This document shows, one piece after another, positions 43,456-53,114 of a stretch of 64,000 nt of DNA. Position 1 is the first letter of the stretch, and every line of letters starts with the position of its first letter. Both the position numbers and the translations under genes were made by a program. The notes beneath the pieces were generated by a model, which saw only the letters and a list, made by a program, of their open reading frames with translations, made no database searches and was not told the DNA's origin. This stretch comes from Prostheceraeus crozeri (Eukaryota > Platyhelminthes > Polycladida > Euryleptidae). The stretch spans positions 304,316 through 368,315 of the forward strand of contig CAJQUW010004793.1 of assembly GCA_907163375.1 (NCBI GenBank), written 5' to 3'.

Positions 43456-44452
43456 TTACAAAACACTTATTATTATTGAGAGGCAAGCCAATATCGGAGG
43501 ACCATCTATCAATGCTATTAGCTCTTGCTGGAGATTATCTTCAGAGCTGTCTCGAATAAAATGAAGGAAGGTAACATCATCGGCATAGCGCACCATGAAG
43601 GTATTCCAACAGACAGCAGAAAGCGAATCAGTAGCCAAGCAGAACAACACTGGCCCAATTACACTTCCTTGAGGGACACCACTTGGCACACAACTCCAAT
43701 CAGATGTCACACCACCGATAAATCTTACTCGCTGTCTTCGACAAGACAAGAAACTATACACCCATCTCATAACAAAAAAGGCAAACAATAGTAGAGTGCA
43801 GCAATTTATCAAAAGCCTTAGAAAAATCAGTTGTCATAATTCTAACAGCGCCAGACTTTTTATCCAAAAATTCAATAACTTTGTGATATGCTAGAACAAC
43901 AGCCGAAGTGACTCCAGAGCCCGATGCTGACAACAGCCGAAGTGACTCCAGAGCCCGGATGGGGAATATAGGCAAATTGACAAGGGTCCACTCTGTGCTT
44001 GATAACAGGAAAAATAAATTTTTGACAGACAATTTTCTCCAAAATTTTTGACAAAATAGGCAAAATAGAGATAGGGCGAAGGTGAGATGCAGTCGTCGGT
44101 TTCTCACATTCAGGAACAGGTGTAACATTAGACATCTTCAAGCATAGAGGAACACAGCCTTCACTCAATGAACGGTTGAATAGATGTGTAATAGCAGGAC
44201 AAAGAAAATCAGCACAGTCTCTGATCACCCATGGGGAACACCATCAGGACCCGCACTTTTATTGGAAGTAGTACTCAACATCCGAAAAACTTCGGCTTCT
44301 GTCAAAATAGGGATGGTCTCATTCCAATTACTTGAAAAGTAAGCCTCCAAAGCACCAGAGTCACTCTGAAAATTCGAAGTGAAGAAGGCATTCAGATCAC
44401 TGACCGAGAATTCATGATGATGACTTGTTTCTTGTGTAATTGCCCAGAACAC
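43456..44452 (-). pseudogene. Reverse transcriptase of the minus-strand LINE
   Basis: Frames 44452-44225, 44228-43872, 44128-43754 and 43812-43456 cover the RT domain. A tandem duplication of about 27 bp (ACAACAGCCGAAGTGACTCC...), at 43896-43922 and 43930-43957, repeats the codons for SGVTSAVV and shifts the frame between two RT blocks. The YADD box and the Asp of TTDFSKAFD are intact. Confidence 0.75.
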
Positions 44453-44782
44453 GCAGCGATTTCAAAGTTTCTTATTATCTCCAGTCGATGCCGTCGATTC
44501 CATAAACTTGAATTTGAGATGACGAATATGATTATTGACTTCTTTACGTAGCCGTTTGTATTTGGCAAACTGTCCACTCGAATAGGCCCGATCATGATCA
44601 TCAATGAGAATTTTAAGTGACAACTTCATCCATGGAGGATCATCAGATCGAACTCTAACCATTCGATGCGGAAAGAAAAAATCGAATAGATGATAAATGC
44701 TGTCACATAACAAGGCTGCGGGCATCATTCAAATCGTCCGCAAGCCAAGCCAATCATAGCTGGACATAGCCGAATAAAAGGC

Positions 44783-45790
44783 CTAACTATTGGCACGAGA
44801 CATTTTTCTTACCATCATTTTTGAGGTAGTAGGCCGAGTATTTTGTGCTGGTTTCCAAACAACGACGACATGATCTGAGCAACCAATCGGAGGCTTGGAC
44901 GTGCATTTGATGCTCGTAGAAAAGTTGGTGAATATTTGATCCAAGCAATGACCTCCACGAGTCGGAAAGTCAATCAAGGAAGTGAGACGGCACATACTAA
45001 AAATTGTTGAGAACTGATGGCGAAGATCATTAAAATCACCACATAAAATTACACTCAGGTTGACCCCAAAACGTAGGAAGCCATAATCAACTACTTCAGC
45101 AAGCAATGCAAGTCATAGCAGACTCATTTGCAGCTGTATCAGTCCAGAAAGGATATGGCATAAGCAAACAAGAAGTAGATGGAAATTTTGCACAAATAGA
45201 ACAAGGAATTCCGACTCACAATTAGATAGCGATGGTATTTCACGATGGTCAATAGGGACACAGTCCAAAATAGAATTGGCATAACACACGATTCCGCCAC
45301 CCTTTCGATCAAGACGGTCACGACGATGAATACAAAAACCCGAGACAGAAAGAGCGTCATTAGGGATGAGATGATCAAGCCATGATTCAGTAAACACACA
45401 AATATCAGGTCGACAGGATAAAAGAAGCTGATTGACTTCATCTTGTTTATTGATAATGGATCGGACATTTGAAAGAACTTCCTTCTTTGGATATGCATAC
45501 CTTCGCTTTCCGGGCTGCCGTTGCTTTCTTGTCAAAGTGGTAGGTACAGGAACTAGACATTTGGAAGATTTTTTATTATTGTACTTTTCAACAGGAAGTC
45601 TCCTCTTTGATATTCTAACCAGGATGTGCTGCACATACATTCCAAAATAGTAAAGTCGTCTTCTCACTTTTCTGCTGACACATACACATTGCTTTCCACC
45701 AAGTTGCAACAATTCATCACTAGTGCATTGAATTCTATGCTTAATATAGATCAAGATAGATATCGATGTTAACACAATAGCAACGCCCGC
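44783..45790 (-). pseudogene. APE endonuclease region of the minus-strand LINE
   Basis: The frame ending at 45113 carries the first half of the nuclease (N-x-R-S-x-x-N, TESWL, G-G-G-I-V-C-Y) and 45106-44783 carries the second (L-C-G-D-F-N-D, S-D-H). The frame extends upstream to 45940, but the first 40 or so codons come from an AT microsatellite and are not real coding sequence. Confidence 0.7.
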
Positions 45791-45840
45791 AACAGCGCTA
45801 GCTAAATCCGACCGTACACAGCAAGCGCACACGATCGAAT

Positions 45841-45842
45841 GA

Positions 45843-45873
<31 letters not shown>

Positions 45874-45904
45874 ATATAAAATATATAATAAATATATATA
45901 TAAA
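45841..45904. repeat. AT-rich microsatellite
   Basis: Interrupted TA dinucleotide tract bordering the 5' side of the minus-strand LINE. Confidence 0.9.
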
Positions 45905-45940
45905 AAACAACGCACTTTTCATATTTAAATCAACTGCCAT

Positions 45941-47901
45941 AACCTAATGCAAACAATCAAAAATGAAAAATTCTGTACACAGTGCTCATATATACACTGA
46001 AGAACGTTTTTGCAAGACAATTCCTGAAAAAGTTGAATGTTCTGCTCATAGGCCCTATATGTTTCAATCTGGACGTTGCTTATTAGACATATAAAATGAT
46101 TTCACTGATTATTATCAAAATGCTTCAGTTCTGCAAATACAAAGAATATGCAATGGAAAGTAATAAATTGTTACTCACTTACCCAAAAATTTCAAAAACA
46201 TGCAATATCAGACTGCATTTTCACCTGTTTTCGTTCACACAAGGTAAAAACACGTCAATTTCCTAACTAGCCCTTTATAAAACATTAAATCGCTTAGGTA
46301 GGGATATATAGGTACAACAAGCGAGGACACAAAAAAAGTAACTGTTTATATGTGAAAAATTTTGTATGAAAAGATTCAGTTTTTTTTTGCGGAGATCATT
46401 GCTCCCTGTTCACAAAAAAATATTTGAGGAGTTTTAAAAAAAGTCAAAAAGTAGCCAATTTTAAATACTAGCGAGATGACCCCACCAAATAAAGTAGTAT
46501 AGACAAGTTTGATATCAAAATGACTGAATATTTGCAATAACATCCTAACTACGCGTAAAATCAGCTGATTATCAAGGGAATTTCATGATCCCATTATGAA
46601 GTCTTCATGAAAAAGTCGCGAACAATAATTCGTGCTTTTCTTGGCTGAAAATATTCAACTTTTTAATTCAATTTTCACCGGCATGATTCTAATGAGTCAC
46701 TAAATTCATGTTTCCATTTCTTGAATCTTAATGTATCTGACCCATTTGGATCTTTCAAGCTAATTGAAATCACAGTCTTTTGATTATGTGACTTGCTGCT
46801 CTGCCAGTGTCAGGTTTGCCAGTGTAGATATGACAAGTTCAAGAAAATATTCTCTGGAGGTTTTGCCGCATGAAAGCAATGGGAGCGTATCGAATTGATA
46901 ATTTAGACAAGCATTAGCTCTCCAAGGCTGTTATACACGGGGGATCTGTAAAATACCTTCATTCCTTCTGCATTACTTATCATGATCACTTCAATTCCGT
47001 GCCAATTATCTTCAAACTGCAAAAAATTGCATATCTCACGTTTGGTAACAATCCCCCTTCGAGTTCATTAATAGAATAGAAAGTGTGTACACATTGTGGA
47101 TTTCAACGAAATGCGGAGCTACGCACTCAACCGCAATGAATTCGCCCCCTGTGTTCCAGAACATCTTCAATCCAGTGAAAGTGCACAGAGAAGTTGATTG
47201 CTCCTGTCGCTTTCAAAATATCGCCTTTACACAAGAGCTCAGATCACACCCTGTCTATCGTCAGACTCCATTTTCTCGAGAAAAGAGCAGCCAATAAAGG
47301 CCAGCAAAAGAGAATTTACTGCCGTTCTTACAGCCGGTCAGCCACTCACACGCTTGAAATTTTGATGCATTAAAATGTCTTGTCTATTCCTTATTTCTTT
47401 CGCTGTGAGTGCTTTCAATTTTTATATCGGGTGTTGGCCTACCTTGCCTGATGACTGTCAGATTTTCTGCATATTCCCTTCGATCGAAAAGGCGTGGTCA
47501 TGAGCTCATCTACAGTACTAAACATGGGGTCACAGCAATCACGTGAAAACAAACTATGGAATCCTACCGAATCTGCTGGTCTAGTAAGATGCATTACTCT
47601 GCGCAAGGCTTTCTTGAATTTCTCTGCATTCATTGGCGAACGCTCATCATCTGATCTCAGTTATGTCTGAACGTCATCACCTGCTGTTAGTTGATGTGAG
47701 ACCCCTCTAAGAAGCAACGAAGACATCGACAATTGGACTGCGTTTCCCTTTATGTACTAAGGCACCGCGCTTCGATCAACAATTGCAGATTATGACAATG
47801 ACACAAGTAGAATTTCATTGCAAAAATTGGAGAAGGCAAAGCATTATGTCTATCGGCGGGCGTGCGCTGTCTGAACATCAATGCTCGGTCTGAACACACC
47901 A
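45941..47901. other. Intergenic, no gene supported
   Basis: AT-rich. A 70-codon plus-strand frame at 47085-47297 and a 64-codon minus-strand frame at 47439-47633 have no recognisable content. Confidence 0.35.
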
Positions 47902-48930
47902 CTAGCGTGTATTTGATTTCGAAGAAAACAGCTGTGATTCGTGCACACGCGGTTCAGTATCCGCCGAAGGCCGAAGACACGTTTCTGGAGTTATGTTTTT
48001 AGCTTCTTCAATGATGAAGCTCCTTAAGTCTGGAAGTCTCTTAGGCCGTCGTGTAAAAACTGTCTTTGAGGAAGTCCCATAAGAAAATATCACACGGTCT
48101 AAGGTTCGAGGAACGTGGGGCCCTCTCCACATAACCTCAGCGACCAATCCATCTCTCTTTGAAATGCTGGTCCAAGTGTCTCTTGACTTATGTGGCGAAA
48201 TGAGCCGGACAATCATCTTATGAACGACATATTGTCTGTCATCAGTGATTGAGATAGCATGTTCACGAAGCCAGTAGATACATGTTTCACTGCTAAGATT
48301 TCCATCGATGAATACAGGACCCACTAAACCATCGGAACGAATACCGTACCATACCATTACGCTCGGGCCTGACCATTACTTTCTACAGTGAAATGAGGGT
48401 TCTGTAGAAACCAGATTGTGCCGATTGACTGTTCCCATTTAAATTGAAGCTTAAATTGTACTTAATAAAACCATAAAATGTTGTTCGCAAACGGTATATC
48501 CATCATACCCAATATAATGTCACAAGTCTCTAAACTGCGATCAAAGTCATCTTCTGATAATTCATTTATCAAGCGTGGAATATTTGTGCGGCTTGCACTT
48601 CAATTCTCTTAGAAGTCTGCAGTAGACGAATGGCTTGAATGACACACATATGATAATCTCCGACTTGCTATGGGCTCGTCACCGTTGTAAGCAAGCAGTT
48701 CAAACAACAGTGTCTTGTTTTCATCGATCGTGATAGATCGTGGTCTACCAGAAGGCTTTTCGGTAAAGCACTCCCAGTTTCATCAAACTGTCTATTGATG
48801 CGTCCAATCGTTCTCCAATCGATAGCATTTTCTCCATATACACGTAGAGTTGTCTTCCAACGTCAGCAGCATTTTGGGAAAGAGAATACAAAAGGACAGT
48901 TTTAAATATTTTGCTCAAGTCTGTCATCTT
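47902..48930 (-). pseudogene. Mariner/Tc1-superfamily transposase relic
   Basis: Minus strand. The right part (48927-48745) is a degraded N-terminal region. The left frame (48357-47902, 151 codons) has MVWYGIRSDGLVGPVFIDGN and TCIYWLREHAISITDD, the stretch around the second catalytic Asp. A decayed region follows, corresponding to the family's R-S-P-D-L-x-P motif, then LPDLRSFIIEEAKNITPET at the C-terminus. VWYGI...GPVFIDG is typical of mariner-superfamily transposases with a W-G-(x)-L ending. The catalytic triad is not intact. No inverted repeats were located. Confidence 0.65.
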
Positions 48931-49455
48931 CAGCCATTGCGCAATTAATTAATAGCACTGGCTGCGCGCAAAATGAAAGAATCAAAATTAATTGTTTTGA
49001 AATAATCGGAGCTTATTGATCAACATTTGTGAAATCATAGAAATCGATTATGCGTATTATATGCGAATTGAAGTCAATGCAATTCAAGTATTGTAATTGA
49101 TTGAAGAATGAATATCTACCAAAGAACCATAGCTCAATATCAACTGAAACAGCAGCAAAATTTAAAACGCTCAACAGTCATATTTGCTGACGGTCTCAGC
49201 TAATTAGCTACGACTTCTAATGGAGGCGAGCATAGACATAGTGTGAGATATAGTTACTTACGCAACGCGTGCCTCGGTAGATGAAAATGGCCCTCGCCTT
49301 TCAGGCTTGGTCATGTGTTGCATAATGTGGCAATTTGTACACTGGTTGAGTAAATGGGAATTATGGTTCATCAAGTTGTGCTCAGGATTTCTGAAACACA
49401 GTGTAGACTAATAAAAAGTCGTTTGGTGTATTATTGCGACTTTTTGTAGGAAATA
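48931..49455. other. Spacer before the Tc1 element
   Basis: No gene or repeat found. Confidence 0.35.
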
Positions 49456-50979
49456 CACTTAGCACAATTGAAAACGCACCACCTGTCAAATCCGTCAAAT
49501 TGATCGCTATACACGATTGATAAAGAATGGAGGACGCATTCTAACCGACATAGATATCTGTGCTACGGCCCGACGGCGGTCAGGGGTCTAATGACATGAT
49601 TGACAGCTAATGTAAATGAATAGGACGAACTTTTAGTGATTAAGAAAAGAAATTATTAAACATAACATCTATACTTGTACAAGTTAATAGCGGGTATAAC
49701 CTTCGCGAGCAGTCAATAAGGCACTGATTCGTCGCGGCATTCTCAGAAAATTTTGAGGAATTTGTTGCCAAACTGCAGCCACTGTCTCTTGTAATTCACG
49801 CAGTGTTTGCGGAGGCGGGTCCCGCTGCTGAACTTGGCGCTTCAGATAATCCCACACGTGCTCGATCGGGTTCATGTCCGGCGACCTTGATGGCCAGCGA
49901 TGAGTCCGTATCCCTAAGTTTTCCTTCAGCTGCGTCACATTGTATGCACGATGCGAAGGTGCGTTATCATCTTGCAGGATCCAGTTGGCCACGTCTCCGA
50001 ATGTTCGAGTTGTAAATGGCAGAAGATGCGTTTGCAGCAGTTCAGCATAACGCTCACCAGTCACGTTCGTGTTGAGCACTACCAGCTCGGTCTTGCCCGT
50101 CAGGGTGATGCCTGCCCACACGTGAACGGATGGCCCCTGTTGCTGATGAGTAGGCTGGACGTGTTGCTGCAGCATCTCTTGGCGTGGCACACGCCAAACA
50201 TGAATGCGGCCATCATTGCGGAACAGACGAAACCGACTTTCGTCAGTGAAGATGATACGTCTCCATTGTGGTAGTCTCCAGTGAACTCGTTGCATCGCCC
50301 ACCGCTCTCTTCGTGCCACATGCGCAGGTGTTAATCTGGGCATTTGCGCATCTTCCTTGAGCGAAGTCCTTGCTCTCGAAACCGATTTCTTATGGTGCCC
50401 GAGCTCAGGATGTTGCCTCTGCGACTTCTTTCGCCCCACATCAGTCGTAGCAGAGTTGCGGGGAGTGTGGGATTGCCTCGCACCATTCTGAGCAATCGCC
50501 GGTCAGCTCTGGCAGTTGTGTGACGAACTGCACCAACGCCAGCATGTGCCACGGTACCATTTGCTCTCGCTTTCTTGAGAAGTCGGGCAATCGTCGTATG
50601 CGAACGACCGAAATGTCGTCCGACTGCCCGAAGGGACATTCCAGCGTCAAGCATGCCAATAGCACGCCATCTTTCGGCATCAGACATTTGACGCACCATC
50701 TTAAGATTTTTCACAAAACCGTCATTTCCCATAATAAGTCGTTAATTTTATACTTCATGATCGAAGTTCAATTTGAACACATGCTTGCTAAGTAATTCGG
50801 TAATAATAATGCTTGCTTCAGTAATTCAGTCTGAACAATTACGCAATCCCACCACCAGACCGCCGTCGTGCAGATATCTATGTCAATTAGCGTGCGTCCT
50901 TCATTCCATATTCAATCGAAGCGATTTACTTCGAATTAGCTGGATTTGACAGGTGGTGCGTTTTCAATTGTGCTAAGTG
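49456..50979 (-). mobile_element. Tc1-family DNA transposon, nearly complete (1,524 bp)
   Basis: Flanked by TA on both sides (49454-49455 and 50980-50981), the Tc1 target duplication. The outermost bases at both ends are CACTTAGCACAATTGAAAAC and continue identically for about 38 bp. A second block of partial identity (GACATAGATATCTG and CGACGGCGGTC) lies about 60-110 bp inside, so each end carries an outer and an inner matching block, as in Tc1 elements with paired binding sites. The transposase lies between them on the minus strand. Length, TIRs and target site all fit Tc1. Confidence 0.95.
49684..50732 (-). pseudogene. Tc1 transposase (DD34E), one frame break
   Basis: N-terminal frame 50732-50331: two helix-turn-helix modules, with MSDAERWRAIGMLDAGMSLR, AVGRHFGRSHTTIARLLKKA and GTIRNRFREQGLRSRK. 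C-terminal frame 50439-49684: RLTPAHVARRERWA, then catalytic FTDESRF (Asp 66), ILQDDNAPSHRA (Asp 158) and SPDMNPIEHVWD (Glu 193), with 34 residues between the second Asp and the Glu, giving DD34E. The two frames overlap by about 110 bp, and similarity crosses from one to the other near 50340, so a single small indel separates it from an intact gene. It would cut and paste the element at TA sites. Confidence 0.92.
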
Positions 50980-51230
50980 TAGATAAGAAAGAGAAACAGG
51001 TCCACAAGTGGCGCACCAACTGATACAGCAAATACAGCAAACAATGAATGTCAACATAACTAATTCAAAATGCGAAAATAAGCATTGAAAATCATCTGCA
51101 TCGGCAAATCTCTCGCTACCTCTCCAAACAGCAATGTGGTAGAGGGATGACATTCCTGACTGAGTGAAGACTATTCACATCAGTAAAATGGACGCGACAC
51201 AAGACAACCTTGGAGATAAACTGATGAATC

Positions 51231-51300
51231 TAAAGTGTAAAAAAACGAACACAGTTCATAGGCCGTACCCAATCGACTGTGTTCGGTTTTTTGCACTTTA
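51231..51300. repeat. 25-bp inverted repeat (hairpin)
   Basis: Arms 51231-51255 and 51276-51300 match at 23 of 25 positions, with a 20-base loop. The arm reads TAAAGTGTAAAAAAACGAAC and then ACAGT. It would fold into a strong stem in RNA or single-stranded DNA. No U-tract or gene nearby explains it; it may be the remnant of a foldback element. Confidence 0.85.
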
Positions 51301-52080
51301 AGGACAATGTTGAATTATCACGTCAACATATTTACAGAAAATAATGGACTGTTAAATCCGCTTACCAAGAATAATTGCAAAACTATTACGGAATCATTGC
51401 GCTTATTTCAAGGGTTGATGATCTATCGCTAAGTTTCTTAAGAAAGTCAACGAATTTTGATTGATTGTGATAAAGGAAAACTGTGATCAATGAAGATTCG
51501 AAATCCAAAGATATGTCTTGAGTAGGCTATTGTCCTCACCTCCCCGATTCAAAATGCTTCCACACTATCATCGAGCATGATGTGAACATATTTCATTCTG
51601 TCATGTTCGTGTGCTCCGATGATATTGGAATAAACACTAATTAACCAACAATTAAAGAAATGGTTGATTGATTCCACATATTGTCAACATGGGTCAAAGT
51701 TTCACAATCCGCCTTTATTCGATGTCTATGTTGTCACCATAGAGCAAGTATATTAGGCAGAGTAGCAACTCAGTATTTATTGAATCCTCAATGTGCATGC
51801 AGTTTCGATTTCATTAAAGGAACTTGAGTTGAGACCCAGTTAGAAATGGGAGATAAGCAGATTCCTGCAGTTTTGAAGAAATTACCACGGAATTGACTGA
51901 TCATGATGGAAATACAGAAGGAATAATAGAGTTTCGCAAATCGTCCGTGTCATGACAACCTAGGAGAAGTGATGTTTGTTGAATTAGCAATTCGATGGGT
52001 TGCTGTTACTTTAATGCTCAGCCGTATTAATAGGAGTATTTTCTTTAGCGGGTTCACATCACGAACTACTACCCGCCACT
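51301..52080. other. Intergenic, no gene supported
   Basis: No reading frame or repeat recognised. Confidence 0.35.
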
Positions 52081-52975
52081 TAAACCGCAGTCAGTTTAGT
52101 AAGCCGCAGCCCTAAGGGGGCCGTGGGCATTTCTCTCCAACGGAGTCCTCTTCATACGGTCGATTTCTCCTCTCCAGTCGAGAATGTTGGAAATACAATC
52201 TGTCTTTCTTCTTCCAGGTCTGATTTTCTCACATATTTCTCCTTCGACTGTCGCCAGCAACTGACTGTCTCTCCTCCTTTTCTACTGGCCATGCTTGCGA
52301 AGCTTTCTTTCTTTGACATGTTTCACCATTCCTTCGTCTTCCGGGATTCCAACCTTTCTCCTTGCCGATTCGTTCGTGCGCCTTTCCGTCCAACTGACTC
52401 TCAAAACTCTCCTCTAGAGCCTCATCTCAAAAACAGCGCGGTAGCCTTGTGGTAGAGTCTTCTCTCTGCATCCGGGAGACCTTGGTTCAAACCTTGGTCG
52501 GGTCAAACCTAAGACTTTTAAAACAGGTACACTCTGCGCTCTTGCTAAACACTCAGCACAAAAAGAATGAGTGTGGAATAAATGACAACTCGGCCACATA
52601 GAAGAAGGGCTCTGTGCCTAATGTGCTTCCGAGTATAAAAAGTGTTCATTTATTTCTTTATTGATCATCCTTTCCTCAGCGTCCGAGCTTCACATTCGTA
52701 AAGAACAACATTCCACACTAATGATTTCGCCAGTTGACTTCCATATTTCAGAGCTATGTTTCAGAGAGTCGAGCAGGTATGCTTCGCGCTTGTCCGAGTC
52801 TAGCTTTGATGTCCAATGTGCTGTTTCCTTCTTGTGCGATGTAAGAACCCAAGTACTTGAACTTCTCAACTTTATCTTTTCTTTACCAATGATTTTTACA
52901 TTTCCATCGACACTCATTGTGCTAGTCTTGGCACCGTTAATCAAGCGACCCATCTCCTCGCTGACCTGCATTAGC
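52081..52975 (-). pseudogene. RTE-like LINE 3' fragment, minus strand
   Basis: The right half (52971-52690) has QVSEEMGRLINGAKTSTMSV, then a diverged ARLDSGKREAYLLDSLKHS-like stretch (read as SKLDSDKREAYLLDSLKHSS) and EIWKSTGEIISVECCSLRM, the post-RT region. The left half (52440-52090) has TNESARRKVGIPEDEGMVKH, ERKLRKHGQ and GRRKTDCISNILDWRGE near the C-terminus. The motif order matches RTE/craniate-type ORFs. The two halves are separated by a SINE. Several frame changes. Confidence 0.6.
52434..52660 (+). mobile_element. tRNA-derived SINE inserted in the RTE-like LINE
   Basis: The head is tRNA-like: GGTAGCCTTGTGGTAGAG matches Pol III box A at the proper place, and GGTTCAAACC (52484-52493) matches box B about 30 bp downstream. 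A body of about 130 bp follows, with ACTCTGCGCTCTTGCTAAAC and ATAAATGACAACTCGGCCAC, and an AT-rich end near 52650. It is not a functional tRNA: the acceptor stem does not close. It divides the LINE coding similarity into two blocks, so it arrived later. Confidence 0.75.
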
Positions 52976-53114
52976 AGTAGTAACCCTATTGCAGGCGCAA
53001 GGACAAAATGTGAAATGCTGACTCAGCCCCCCCAGCCCCACCCTCTGGCAGGCAGTGTGAGGGACATTGCAAAGGATGGGCTGGGAGGAATGGGCCCGTG
53101 AGGAAGAAACTGTT
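52976..53114. other. GC-rich lead-in to the repeat array
   Basis: C-rich sequence with no frame of interest, between the LINE fragment and the first full repeat unit. Confidence 0.4.

Larger units (their letters stand above)
42856..45790 (-). mobile_element. LINE with APE-type endonuclease, minus strand
   Basis: Nearly full ORF2 in pieces, from right to left. Pre-endonuclease with LVPVPTTLTRKQ; endonuclease with LSNVRSIINKQDEVNQLLLS, ICVFTESWLDHLIPND, KGGGIVCYA, VILCGDFNDL and GCSDHVVVVW (the final SDH motif); linker; RT with SAGPDGVPHG, LRPISILPILSKILEKIVCQ, MTTDFSKAFDKLLHS, VPSGVPQGSVIGPVLFCLAT and VRYADDVTFLHF; post-RT with CPATLMYRSYVAFIRSIFLF. All RT catalytic residues are kept. At least five frame breaks. 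The 3' end, on the minus strand, is AATAAAGAT then (ATT)n at 42855-42840, shared with the tail of the preceding LINE. Confidence 0.8.

Noticed and set aside
45790-45940. Hydrophobic N-terminus of the LINE endonuclease frame as a signal peptide
   Set aside because: The hydrophobic run is encoded by an AT dinucleotide tract outside the LINE's likely 5' boundary.
52434-52510. Functional tRNA gene
   Set aside because: Boxes A and B are present but the acceptor stem does not pair, and a SINE body follows directly.
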